Positions 21,734-31,613 of a stretch of 64,000 nucleotides of DNA are shown piece by piece. Source of the DNA: Taudactylus pleione (taxonomy: Eukaryota; Chordata; Amphibia; Anura; Myobatrachidae); assembly GCA_031769625.1 (NCBI GenBank), contig JAUIMM010000686.1, positions 2,046,001 to 2,110,000 on the forward strand. Direction: 5' to 3'. Numbering within the stretch: the stretch's first letter is position 1; each line of letters opens with the position of its first letter. The translations under genes and the position numbers were made by a program. Below the pieces are notes generated by a model that did not search any database, was not told the DNA's origin, and saw only the letters and a list, made by a program, of their open reading frames with translations.

Positions 21734-21766
21734 CCTAATCATCTCTATCTATCTATCTATCTACAG

Positions 21767-21850
<84 letters not shown>
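21681..21850. repeat. (TCTA)n microsatellite
   Basis: About 40 TCTA units with two short interruptions near 21735 and 21765. The IYLS-repeat open frame here is artefactual. Confidence 0.98.
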
Positions 21851-22890
21851 AACACAAAAACACTACTATAGAATATGTGAATTTGCTTCTATTAAGGTAA
21901 ATTTGCAGGATAACCCCAAAAAACACCCTTTTACTTGAGACAACTTAAAATTTATAGAATCCCCCAAATGTATCTGCATTCCGGAAACTGGCCTGGTAGC
22001 TAACACAATCTCAAGGTGGCATTAGTCGCTGTTGCCTATGGGCTAAAGATTGCAAAAAGTACCAAAAGAGAGATCCCTGGCATCCTTCCCTGGCACTCAA
22101 TACTTAGGGCCTGTTTCTGTAAGGATCGTAATTGCAAAGCTGCACTCAGGGAGCTTTGCAATTGTGATCCTTTGCAGACATGGTAATGCAGCAGGAGGCA
22201 TCACGCCCCCTGTGCATTACTTAACCAAGCTGCATTGTTCAACGCAGAATCGGTTAATCTGTGTACCATCGGCAAGCTGCGTTGACCCATAGGATCCCAC
22301 AGCCGGCTGCCACAGTTTAGAGGAAGATGCCAGGGAGATCCAGGCCTCCTCCCTCCCCCCCAACGGCGGTGACACACCTCCTTTTCAGGTAACGGAGGCC
22401 GTTGCTGCCCCCTCCCTGCCAAGTGGACTCGCAGAACAGGTCTGGCGCCTGCGCAGATTCCCAAACATATGGAATCTGCGACGACCAGTGCACTAGCACC
22501 CTCAGACCACATTAGGGTTTTGTATAGATCCCCTTCAGTTAATGTGCCTGGTACACATGTAAAGGTAAACAGCTCTCCCATTGTATACCTGAGACATAAG
22601 ATAAGAGATACCTGAGACATAAGATAAGAGATACCATCGCAAATTGTCTATTATAAAGATAGGGACTGCACTGAGGAATGTAATGTATGTATGAAGAGCG
22701 ACCTCAGATACAGCCCTGTGGGTAATTAGGAGTATATACAGCTATGCATTAGTCACAGATAAAATAGTGACCTGTATAGTGCAATTAGCATGAGGCTCAG
22801 ATTCCTCCTGATGGAGGGGAAAGCCACCTAATACCCCTGATGAAGGGGAAAACCACCGGATGTGGGGGCTTTGAGGACTGAGTGCCTCAT
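21850..22890. other. No gene; possible MITE end
   Basis: At 22107 GGGCCTGTTTCTGTAAGGATC is followed by ATTGCAAAGCTGCACTCAGGGAGCTTTGCAAT, an imperfect hairpin that suggests one end of a MITE. No partner end is visible. A direct duplication of GATACCTGAGACATAAGATAAGA occurs at 22587-22632. Confidence 0.35.
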
Positions 22891-23267
22891 AAAGCAAGGA
22901 ATGCATGCAGGCAGACGCACGCACCCGTCTGCTGCGATATTATGCTAATCAATGCATATGCACAGAGACCACAGCACAAGATGCAGACGCCCAGCCCCAT
23001 ATTAAGCCGCCCATCTCCCTTTACTCACAGCCTGATCAGTACACTAGACAGCGTAAACATTGGTAACATCGAGAACCATCGGACCCATACGCACATTAGT
23101 GGTTGACCTGACCTACCGCAGGATTTTGGCCCCTCCCTGTGTACAGCTTATGGTATGGCTACATATCCCGCCGCACTGCCTTAATTATTTACGCCGCTAT
23201 AATGGCATTATATTTCCTGCGTTCGCCTGACCACCCCCGTCAGCACCCACAAACAGTACTTCCTGTC

Positions 23268-24131
23268 TGTTATGTTCTGGGTTGTTTGTGGACCCGGGGT
23301 GGTAGCAGGAGCGATCACAGAAGCGGATTTGAATATAAAATTAGGTTTTTTAATACGTGCTTGAGTAGACATAAAATATGGCAGTAAATAAAAGTCCAGG
23401 TATATATAATCGTGCACTAGAGTTCTGTGCTGGGAGTAATGGGTTAATGTCGAAGTAGAAACAATTACAACTGTCCAGGTGTGCAGGTAGTGAGACTGGA
23501 ATAATCAACCAGGTATGCAGGTAGTGATGCAGGAAAATAATAAGCCAGGTGTGCAGGTAGTGATGCAGGAAAATAATAAGCCAGGTATGCAGGTAGTGAT
23601 GCAGGAAATTAATAAGCCAGGTATGCAGGTAGTGAACTAAGGCAAATGAGCAGGATGTCAGCAGGCTCAGGCACTCAGGTATGGGCAAGGGTCGTGGAGG
23701 AAGTGGGGTAGTCCAGCGGAAGCTAGGAGCTGACAGGCAGACTGGCAGACAGCGAATTTCACAGGAACAGGATAAGCACAGAGAACTCCCTCTCAGCTAG
23801 GCTGAGATACACGTTGCACTGGCAAAGAAGGAAGGCACTGAACCTTCCTAAATACCCCATGCCGTGCTGTTACTGGCCAGAGGGAACATGTGACTCACCA
23901 GGATTGGCAAGCCGCATCACATGGCCAGAAGGCAAAATGGCGGCGCCCATGCCAAACGGAACGGAGACGCCGCCAGGCCTTACCAGCGCAGAGTAACAAC
24001 AGGCCCGCACAACAACGCACGCAGCCAAAGCCCCCCGCCAGACACCAGCTCCGCCACCAGACAGCCCGCGCCACAACGACCTCACAGGTAACGCCCGCCT
24101 AGCGCCATGCTGAAATACCCTGGCCGTGACA
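23268..24131. mobile_element. Solo LTR with perfect 5-bp TSD CTGTC
   Basis: It begins TGTTATGTTCTGG and ends GGCCGTGACA, with CTGTC immediately outside at 23263-23267 and 24132-24136. At 864 bp with TG...CA ends and no internal genes, it is best read as an LTR left by recombination. It includes a minisatellite (23480-23640) and a CpG-rich 3' third (23930-24100) containing AAAATGGCGGCGCCCATGCC. Confidence 0.85.
23480..23640. repeat. About 36-bp minisatellite in solo LTR
   Basis: Four to five copies of AGCCAGGTATGCAGGTAGTG plus ATGCAGGAAAATAATA-like text. On the minus strand this creates a repetitive LHTWLII..HHY frame without protein meaning. Confidence 0.9.
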
Positions 24132-24289
24132 CTGTCAATATCGGAAGGGTCTGCGTACACACTGCGTGTAGTCTGTGTACCAAAACCCGATCGCACTGGC
24201 TAGTTTGCGCACGCGCAGTGCCATGCATACGCATGTGCAGAGCAAAAACATCGGCCAAGTGCGTGCATTCTCACCTTTGCGTTCCTTGC

Positions 24290-25015
24290 TGAAACAGGAC
24301 CTGAGTTTGAGTCAAGATACTGTAAGACTGCCACTGTGGTGGGACTACAAATCACAAAATGCCCAATCTACTGCCTAATGCTTTACATGCCGGGAAGTTG
24401 TTCCACCAAAGATCTGCCCCCAGATTCAGTCGCTGGTGCCCCAGGCCCCTGCCTCCCATGTCCTCTTACCCGCAGCTCTGTCTGGTTCATCCTTCTTGAC
24501 ATCCAGCTCCTGGAAGATCTGCAGCCGCGCAGCACAGGTCCATGGCTAAACTGTCACCAGGGAGGTGTGGGACGGGGAGTTGTGGGTGAGGGGGGGAGTG
24601 CCGTATGTGTCACACTGGCATAATAAGCTGCTGAGGAGCAGTGACACCGATGAGCGGGAACAGTCTATAGCTATGCAAACGGCAGCTGATGGTCTGACAC
24701 GGAGCCCTCCACTAGTATAGAGTATGGTTATGGCAGCTTCTCAGGTGCCTGGAAGAGGTGCCATGTATTGGACGGCCATGACAGTACACTCCAGGAGCAT
24801 ATTTACAGCCTTAAGTGGGGTGAATATATTGTGGGCAATGGAGGAGGTGCCCCTTCAGTGCTGGTGCCCGGCAGCAGGAGACTCCATTGTCTCCCATAGT
24901 TCTGCCCCTGGCATCAGGTATTCTGTGCCGCCGGCCGGTTGGGAGGTCCAGTGCCCGACGATGGCTTCCACATGGTGTATTCTTGTATTTAAGGTAAGAT
25001 AGTTTGTTTTTGTTT
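24290..25015. other. No recognisable gene
   Basis: GC-moderate sequence with short frames only (24336-24623, 24724-25002) that show no domain. It ends in front of a CTGATGA...GAAAC motif that may mark a PLE tail. Confidence 0.3.
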
Positions 25016-25065
25016 TTATCCTGATGAAAGTGCCATGTTAATAAAGGTCACTGAAACGTTGCCAT
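25015..25065 (+). ncRNA. Hammerhead-core-like motif (candidate)
   Basis: CTGATGA at 25021-25027 is followed by AGTG (25029-25032), a loop, CACT (25049-25052) and GAAAC (25053-25057). This matches the CUGANGA / stem II / GAAA order of hammerhead ribozymes, which are known from PLE terminal repeats. Stem III and a clear cleavage triplet could not be established. It may be a decayed PLE end. Confidence 0.35.
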
Positions 25066-25099
25066 ACTGTATATGCCGCTGCCAGTGTGATGTGTCTAA

Positions 25100-25712
25100 A
25101 GGTGCCCATACACGATGCAATATAGCAGCCGATCTGATGGATTGGTACGATATAGCTGCTATATCGTACCGTGTATGGGCATGATATCGGACAGTGGGCC
25201 GGATTCAGACCCGGTCTCGAGCGCTGTGCGCTCGCAACTGGGTCGATGTTGGGCCAGTGCGCATGCGTACGACGGAGCCGGCTCCATCGTGCGCATGCGC
25301 AAGACCGGATAGCGACGGGCACTCCGTTGCTCCGGGTCTCGTACCAAAGGGGGCGTGCTGTCGATGTTGAGTGACAGCGTGCCCCCTTTGGTGGGCGGGT
25401 CGGGGGGGTGGCTGCCCAAACGGAGGCGTTCCCAAATAGCCCGGCCCTGATTCAGAGCGAGCACTCTGTCAGAGCGTCCGGCTCCGAATCAGGGCCATTG
25501 CTCGCTCCCATGGGGTCGTGCGTCACACCTCCAGATTTTCGCATGTTCACTAGATCTGGGGATGCGATGTACGATCCCATGCAGCTCTATGCGGGTGGGG
25601 GAGGCGGGTGCCGGCATATCGGGCGGTTGGGCAGCAGATTGCTCCATGTGTGGGGAACCGTCGGATCACATGTCGCGTTGCAAGGTGCATATCGCACAGT
25701 GTATGGGCGGCT
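25100..25712. mobile_element. MITE with TAA duplication, hosting a second MITE
   Basis: Ends AGGTGCCCATACACGATGC and CACAGTGTATGGGCGGCT are imperfect inverted repeats, flanked by TAA at 25097-25099 and 25713-25715. It belongs with the elements at 14861-15225 and 32772-33091. The Harbinger-like MITE at 25196-25496 is nested within it. Confidence 0.8.
25196..25496. mobile_element. Nested Harbinger-like MITE
   Basis: Starts GGGCCGGATTCAGACCCGG and ends GGCTCCGAATCAGGGCC. The right end also carries an internal copy of the terminus (CCCTGATTCAGAGCGAGC at 25445), forming a terminal hairpin. Confidence 0.75.
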
Positions 25713-25751
25713 TAAAAGCCAGGAGTGCCGCACCAGCTGGGAAGTATATTT

Positions 25752-25772
25752 GCATATATATATATATATATA
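25752..25772. repeat. (TA)n microsatellite
   Basis: Short run of alternating TA. Confidence 0.9.
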
Positions 25773-25958
25773 TCTCCACAGGTTTAGACCGGCAATCCCT
25801 CTATTCAAAGCAGGCATCGGGGTACACATCCAGGGGTAATACATGATGACCCATCCATACACAGTAATGTGGCAGAACTGGGGATTTTTCACAACAAGCC
25901 AAACAGCATCTAAAACTTTATTCGAATGTTTCAGACTATTACATCTGTCTTCAAGGAA

Positions 25959-25959
<1 letters not shown>

Positions 25960-25989
<30 letters not shown>
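25960..25989. repeat. (TA)n tract at left edge of PLE palindrome
   Basis: A TA run that directly abuts the TACAGTCACGAC end of the PLE, consistent with insertion into a microsatellite. Confidence 0.9.
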
Positions 25990-25994
<5 letters not shown>

Positions 25995-26067
25995 TCACGA
26001 CAAAGGAGCAGCGGCACTCGTCAAAAAAAGACTATTAAAGCAGGGTTGAAAGAACCTCTAATACCAC

Positions 26068-26101
26068 TTCAACGTTTCAATCAACAAAGATTTTCGTCAG
26101 G
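26068..26101 (-). ncRNA. Hammerhead-core-like motif in left PLE tail
   Basis: On the minus strand CTGACGA (26094-26100) is followed by AATC...GATT and GAAACGTTG (ending about 26070). Same order as at 32024-32054. Stem III does not pair convincingly, so this may be a degenerate ribozyme or merely a conserved tail motif. Confidence 0.35.
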
Positions 26102-26509
26102 AAGTACAAAAACAGACATACAACACTTACCTATATACAGAGACAAACACCACGAGTGTAGCTGACCGCGTCCACCGGGATCACCTCTGACGTCATCGCT
26201 ACGCACTATGCAGCGGGCGCGACGTCTGACGTGTCCGTTGCTATGGAAAGCAGAATCAACAAAATGATAGTGACATACCTTCACCAACATAACAAACATT
26301 GTTACATGTGCATAAAAGTCTAAACTATGCACAAAACTGAATATATAAACGGGGCTGAGCAAAAATAGCTGCACATATGTTACAGAGTAGCAGGAGAGCA
26401 TATCACTGCAACAGTAGTTAAATCAGGACAAATAGATCTAGATAAAAATGAGGCTATAGGTGATAAACCGGACGAAAGCACAGACAGTGGACTAAGCTGA
26501 AACAGAATA

Positions 26510-28164
26510 TCAATTAAAGCACGAAAGAGATAATGTCTCATTAAGGCCATGAGGTTGCAGAGTGTTGAGGCGATGTATCCATTGTGCCTCAATCTGCAAC
26601 AACCGTTTGGATCTATCACCCCCTCTCACAATCAAGGGGACGTGGTCTATCATTTTATACCGTAATGTCGATAGACTGTGTCGATGACTTTTGAAGTGGC
26701 GTGCTACTGGCTGATCAGTGTCACCACCACTCAGGGCTTGTCGAATGGCCGATCTGTGAAGTGCCATCCTTTCACGTAACTGGCGGGTCGTTTTCCCAAC
26801 ATAAAGGTAACCACAAGGGCACCTAATAAAATATACAACATATTGGCTGGTACAAGATTACTGCAAATTCTATGTATTCTTAAAAATTGGGAATAGAGCA
26901 GTCCCCTAATTAGACTCTGTGGATGATGGCTGGACGCATGTAACAAGTTGTTACGGTCTGTAGGTTTTTTATAGATGGATGTACTAAGCTGACCATCAGA
27001 GAACGTGATCAGTACATCCAAAAAATTAATGCACTCAGCACTGATGTTATAAGTGAATTTAATATCTGGGTCCAGATCATTAACCTCACTCATCATCAGT
27101 AGGAACTCATTCCTACTACCTAACCAGATCATAAATATGTCGTCTATGTACCGGGTGAAGAACCTGATGTTATCAGCATAGACTCTGTTTGTAAAAAACA
27201 GGTCTTTTTCCACCCGATACATGAATGCATTGGCATAAGCTGGGGCCGCACAGGAACCCATAGCACAACCGAGGGTCTGTAGATAGTAAGACCCATCAAA
27301 TAGAAAGTAATTCCTGGTTAAGGTAAGAGACAAAAGTTGTAGAAAAAAAGATAAATCAGGGCCATGGAATTTAGGATTATTGCACAATAATTGCTCAACT
27401 GCTATCAATCCTCTGTTATTTGGAATGCTTGTGTATAAACTCACTACATCAGTAGTGCATAACAGGCAATCAACAGGGAGATCAGTCAGGTTACGTAATT
27501 TGTGCAAAAACGAAGAAGTGTCTTTCAGGTAAGTATCTTCAGCTTGTATTACAGGCTGCAAATGGAAATCAATAAATCTGGATACTTCATAATAGAGCGA
27601 GTCTCTGGCCGCTATAATGGGTCTCCCCGGTGGATTTAATAAGTCCTTATGCAATTTAGGCAAGGTGTAGAAGACTGGGACACGAGGGTGGCTGGGCAAT
27701 AAGGCATCCATGATGGTTTTGGTAATCAGATGGTGTTCGACTGCCGTTTGCAGTATTTCCACGAGTTCATCATGATACACCTTAGTGGGGTTGGATGATA
27801 GTCTATGGTAAACCTTAGAGTCTGATAATTGCCTCAGGGCCTCAGTCCGATATGCGGAGATGTCCTGTATCACAATACCGCCCCCCTTATCTGCAGGGCG
27901 GATTGTGATACTAGTATCACGGCTAAGGCTCTTGAGTGCTATCATTTCTCTTTTAGAGAGATTAGGATGGGCATAGCATTGCTCGTCACAATTGGTAATG
28001 CTGTTATCTACCATATTGGAAAAGCTCCTTATAGAGATATTCTGCGAAATCGGTTCAAAAGTAGATTTGGATTTGCTGGGTAAAAATTGAGGACATGTAT
28101 TAGAAATTTCCAATACCTCACTGAAATGCTCCTTCAACCGCAATTGGCGATTGAGTCTGTGCAA
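26510..28164 (-). pseudogene. PLE reverse transcriptase, left copy, with 484-bp deletion
   Basis: A multi-domain PLE protein of the same family as 29475-31385. It is intact over the RT core: ADKGGGIVI, TDVVSLYTSIP, GCAMGSCAAPAYANA, RYIDDIFMIW and INFLDV are all readable. After ...IHRICSN (about 26868) the sequence jumps directly to the GIY-YIG region. The missing piece is 484 bp, not a multiple of three, so the downstream nuclease is read out of frame ([12 protein letters not shown]...). The true nuclease frame resumes and stays open to a stop at 26510-26512 (ending LSLSCFN). The linker with its cysteine cluster is absent. Confidence 0.9.
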
Positions 28165-28170
28165 ATCAAT

Positions 28171-28425
28171 TTAGCTTTTTAGTGAGTTATGTTGTACAGT
28201 AGGTACAAAGCTCAGTCCCTTATGCAAAACTCCAAGTTCATCTATGGTAAGGATTCTCGTCGATAAGTTGTAAACTATCTCCTTTTCTTGGGACCTTGTC
28301 TTGACCTGCCTCTTGCATTGGCCTCCACGCCTGGTGAAGGGCCTGGTTGTAGATCCTTTTTTGCCCTTGTAGTCACCCCTAAAGGGGGTCTGCGAAATGA
28401 TGTGGTACCACTGGTACCAGCACAT
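28171..28425 (-). pseudogene. N-terminal part of PLE ORF2, left copy
   Basis: Residues ...IVYNLSTRILTIDELGVLHKGLSF then VPTVQHNSLKS match the conserved PLE N-terminus, whose hallmark is an LT..E..LL.KGL.F.PT pattern. It ends in TAA, but the next codons continue in the same frame into the RT part (IDLHRLNRQL). The right copy has the identical stop. It is therefore the front of the RT protein, cut off by an in-frame stop. Confidence 0.8.
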
Positions 28426-28475
28426 TCTGGATCACTGGAGACACCACCACTGGAAGTATCAGTTTCTAAGGGAAA

Positions 28476-28973
28476 CTATTTAAATCTGTTGAGGTATCCT
28501 GTTTTTTGCAATCTTCTCGCTGCAGCGGGATTGTTAGCCCAAGAATACACTTTTTTCTCCTCGTAATCCCTGTTTACCAGTGCCAATTTGTTTTGTTTGA
28601 ATTTAATGAGATCTTTTTTGTATTTGTCCACTTGGCTTTGTAATTTGGCAATCCAATCAATTGAAGTATCGTCTGTCAATGTTTTTAGATGATCACTTTC
28701 AAATGTTTTTATCTTCTCCTTAACAATATTCAGTTCTCTACCGGATTCTTCAATAACCAATAATATAAGGTCAAAAGAAGCCTTATTAAGGATTGCAGCC
28801 CATTTCCTACAGAACTCTGGGTTAAATCGTCCTATGGTGGGCGTATTACGAATCCGGAATCCTCGTGGTATCTTTTTGGTTCTGAAGTAATCACTCAGAG
28901 TAACTCCGTGTAAGAAATAGTCTATTTCTTTTCTCTTAAGTCTGTAGTAAAAATCAGTCGATTCAGCGCCTGC
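28476..28973 (-). CDS. PLE upstream ORF1, left copy (most complete)
   Basis: Of a longer open frame, only the part below 28974 belongs to this element; residues before AGAESTDFYYRL are antisense to the right copy. The frame encodes about 165 residues: RLKRKEIDYFLHGVTLSDYF, then KKIPRGFRIRNTPTIGRF, EFCRKWAAILNKASFDLIL, LVIEESGRELNIVKEKIKTF, and a Lys-rich segment YKKDLIKFKQNKLALVNRDY. Charged, helix-rich composition suggests a coiled coil. I recall similar proteins linked to frog and fish PLEs. The function is unknown, perhaps RNA binding. The true 5' start is not in the window. Confidence 0.65.
   Translation of the reverse strand, partial: AGAESTDFYYRLKRKEIDYFLHGVTLSDYFRTKKIPRGFRIRNTPTIGRFNPEFCRKWAAILNKASFDLILLVIEESGRELNIVKEKIKTFESDHLKTLTDDTSIDWIAKLQSQVDKYKKDLIKFKQNKLALVNRDYEEKKVYSWANNPAAARRLQKTGYLNRFK
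28660..28973 (-). other. Spacer of PLE palindrome
   Basis: A single-copy 314-bp loop. It is the 5' part of ORF1 of the left element (minus strand) and ends exactly where the right copy begins (TGATTGG at 28974). Confidence 0.85.
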
Positions 28974-28978
28974 TGATT

Positions 28979-29364
28979 GGATTGCCAAATTACAAAGCCA
29001 AGTGGACAAATACAAATACAAAAAAGATCTCATTAAATTCAAACAAAACAAATTGGCACTGGTAAACAGGGATTACGAGGAGAAAAAAGTGTATTCTTGG
29101 GCTAACAATCCCGCTGCAGCGAGAAGATTGCAAAAAACAGGATACCTCAACAGATTTAAAAAGTTTCCCTTAGAAACTGATACTTCCAGTGGTGGTGTCT
29201 CCAGTGATCCAGAATGTGCTGGTACCAGTGGTACCACATCATTTCGCAGACCCCCTTTAGGGGTGACTACAAGGGCAAAAAAGGATCTACAACCAGGCCC
29301 TTCACCAGGCGTGGAGGCCAATGCAAGAGGCAGGTCAAGACAAGCTCCCAAGAAAAGGAGATAG
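28979..29364 (+). pseudogene. PLE ORF1, right copy, 5'-truncated
   Basis: The frame has the C-terminal part of ORF1: the Lys-rich KKDLIKFKQNKLALVNRDY segment, VYSWANNPAAARRLQKTGYL, a Ser/Gly/Thr-rich linker, and a basic end RGRSRQAPKKRR. It stops at 29362-29364. Its frame differs from that of the downstream N-terminal ORF2 piece, which starts within it at 29214. The same frame relation exists in the left copy, so it is ancestral and not a local lesion. The basic tail may bind nucleic acid. Confidence 0.7.
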
Positions 29365-29468
29365 TTTACAACTTATCGACGAGAATCCTTACCATAGATG
29401 AACTTGGAGTTTTGCATAAGGGACTGAGCTTTGTACCTACTGTACAACATAACTCACTAAAAAGCTAA
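29214..29468 (+). pseudogene. N-terminal part of PLE ORF2, right copy
   Basis: It overlaps the end of ORF1 in another frame (150 bp) and encodes IVYNLSTRILTIDELGVLHK and GLSFVPTVQHNSLKS, the conserved N-terminal box of PLE proteins. The TAA at 29466-29468 lies in frame with the RT frame that follows at 29475, so one stop codon interrupts a longer protein. The left copy shares it. Either the source element was already defective or translation restarts downstream. Confidence 0.8.
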
Positions 29469-29474
29469 ATTGAT

Positions 29475-31613
29475 TTGCACAGACTCAATCGCCAATTGCG
29501 GTTGAAGGAGCATTTCAGTGAGGTATTGGAAATTTCTAATACATGTCCTCAATTTTTACCCAGCAAATCCAAATCTACTTTTGAACCGATTTCGCAGAAT
29601 ATCTCTATAAGGAGCTTTTCCAATATGGTAGATAACAGCATTACCAATTGTGACGAGCAATGCTATGCCCATCCTAATCTCTCTAAAAGAGAAATGATAG
29701 CACTCAAGAGCCTTAGCCGTGATACTAGTATCACAATCCGCCCTGCAGATAAGGGGGGCGGTATTGTGATACAGGACATCTCCGCATATCGGACCGAGGC
29801 CCTGAGGCAATTATCAGACTCTAAGGTTTACCATAGACTATCATCCAACCCCACTAAGGTGTATCATGATGAACTCGTGGAAATACTGCAAACGGCAGTC
29901 GAACACCATCTGATTACCAAAACCATCATGGATGCCTTATTGCCCAGCCACCCTCGTGTCCCAGTCTTCTACACCTTGCCTAAATTGCATAAGGACTTAT
30001 TAAATCCACCGGGGAGACCCATTATAGCGGCCAGAGACTCGCTCTATTATGAAGTATCCAGATTTATTGATTTCCATTTGCAGCCTGTAATACAAGCTGA
30101 AGATACTTACCTGAAAGACACTTCTTCGTTTTTGCACAAATTACGTAACCTGACTGATCTCCCTGTTGATTGCCTGTTATGCACTACTGATGTAGTGAGT
30201 TTATACACAAGCATTCCAAATAACAGAGGATTGATAGCAGTTGAGCAATTATTGTGCAATAATCCTAAATTCCATGGCCCTGGTTTATCTTTTTTTCTAC
30301 AACTTTTGTCTCTTACCTTAACCAGGAATTACTTTCTATTTGATGGGTCTTACTATCTACAGACCCTCGGTTGTGCTATGGGTTCCTGTGCGGCCCCAGC
30401 TTATGCCAATGCATTCATGTATCGGGTGGAAAAAGACCTGTTTTTTACAAACAGAGTCTATGCTGATAACATCAGGTTCTTCACCCGGTACATAGACGAC
30501 ATATTTATGATCTGGTTAGGTAGTAGGAATGAGTTCCTACTGATGATGAGTGAGGTTAATGATCTGGACCCAGATATTAAATTCACTTATAACATCAGTG
30601 CTGAGTGCATTAATTTTTTGGATGTACTGATCACGTTCTCTGATGGTCAGCTTAGTACATCCATCTATAAAAAACCTACAGACCGTAACAACTTGTTACA
30701 TGCGTCCAGCCATCATCCACAGAGTCTAATTAGGGGACTGCTCTATTCCCAATTTTTAAGAATACATAGAATTTGCAGTAATCCCATCGATGAGGCTTTA
30801 CATATGGATACTATGACAGAAAATTTCCGGCAGAGGGGGTACTCAGCAAGTACCCTCCAACGAGCCAGACAGAAGGCCCTCCTGGCCCCTAAGTCTGTAA
30901 CACAGTCAAGAAACAAAACCAATGATGCAAAGGGCAAACTAGTTTGGGTCAATGGATACAGTGCCAGTAGTGGCCAAATCATTAAAACCGCAAAAAAATA
31001 TTGGCCACTGATTAGCACCGACATCAATCTCCCCACATTACATAATTCCACCCTACTACCATGTTACAAACGTGGTAAAAATATTCGCGATTGGCTGGTG
31101 CACAATGACATCACCAGTTTTGAGAACCCTACTAAATCTCATTTTATGACCAAAAAACCTGGCAACTATAAATGCTTAGGATGCACGACTTGCGGTTTTC
31201 TTGAGACAGGTGACACCTTTGTACACCCACATACAGGTCATCGTTACAAGATCAATTATGTCCTTACTTGTACCAGCCAATACGTTGTATATTTTATTAG
31301 GTGCCCTTGTGGTTACCTTTATGTTGGGAAAACGACCCGCCGGTTACGTGAAAGGATGGCACTTCACAGATCGGCCATTCGATAAGCCCTGAGTGGTGGT
31401 GACACTGATCAGCCAGTAGCACGCCACTTCAAAAGTCATCGACACAGTCTATCGACATTACTGTATAAAATGATAGACCACGTCCCCTTGAGTGTGAGAG
31501 GGGGTGATAGATCCAAACGGTTGTTGCAGATTGAGGCACAATGGATACATCGCCTCAACACTCTGCAACCTCATGGCCTTAATGAGACATTATCTCTTTC
31601 GTGCTTTAATTGA
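29475..31613 (+). pseudogene. Penelope-like reverse transcriptase / GIY-YIG nuclease
   Basis: The longest frame in the window, 636 residues to a TAA at 31383-31385. It has no ATG at its beginning; it opens with TTG after an in-frame stop, and the first Met is about residue 51. Landmarks: ITIRPADKGGGIVI (86-99), VFYTLPKLHKDLLNPPGRPI (164-183), the first catalytic Asp in TTDVVSLYTSIP (237-248), GCAMGSCAAPAYANA (299-313), RYIDDIF with the catalytic Asp pair (338-344), INFLDV (379-384), a cysteine cluster KCLGCTTC (566-573), and [24 protein letters not shown] (603-620). The RT copies the element RNA at a nick made by the nuclease. The stop comes from CAA to TAA when compared with the left copy and removes the nuclease's last 76 or so residues (to 31613). 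Confidence 0.93.

Larger units (their letters stand above)
22895..24285. mobile_element. Harbinger-like MITE split by solo LTR
   Basis: The flanks 22900-23262 and 24137-24285 together follow the layout of the MITE at 37430-37953: CGCACC..CGTCT, GTAACATCGAGAACCATCGG, GGTTGACCTGACC, CTTAATTATTTACGCC, CCTGCGTTCGCCTGACCACC, then CACTGGCTAGTTTGCGCACGCGC and AAAACATCGGCC. Terminal GGGCCTGATTCAG ends are eroded. The LTR at 23268-24131 sits between the two halves. Confidence 0.65.
25990..28973 (-). mobile_element. Left Penelope-like copy, minus strand
   Basis: Reading from 28973 down, it contains an N-terminal helical ORF (28476-28973), the N-terminus of ORF2 (28171-28425), the RT domain (to about 26870), a deletion, the end of a GIY-YIG domain (26510-26860) and a 3' untranslated tail ending at 25990. 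Its 5' end extends 314 bp further than the right copy. The deletion removes the segment equivalent to 30784-31267 of the right copy. Confidence 0.9.

Noticed and set aside
21672..21938. Open frame with IYLS repeats
   Set aside because: It is a translation of the (TCTA)n microsatellite.
22201..22620. A 139-residue minus-strand frame
   Set aside because: No recognisable motif, signal or domain. Surrounding DNA looks like repeats, and composition alone explains its length.
22815..22870. Another hammerhead-like motif at CTGATGAAGGGG
   Set aside because: The GAAA core is not followed by a compatible stem, and the two CTGATG copies are a simple local duplication.
26881..28081. Endogenous retrovirus polymerase
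   Set aside because: The RT has PLE-specific motifs (ADKGGG, YIDDIF, INFLDV and linked GIY-YIG). No LTR, gag or env is near.
28974..29051. N-terminus of the 191-residue frame as a signal peptide (MFCLNLMRSFLYLYLSTWL)
   Set aside because: This stretch is antisense to the right PLE copy and comes from reading across the palindrome junction.
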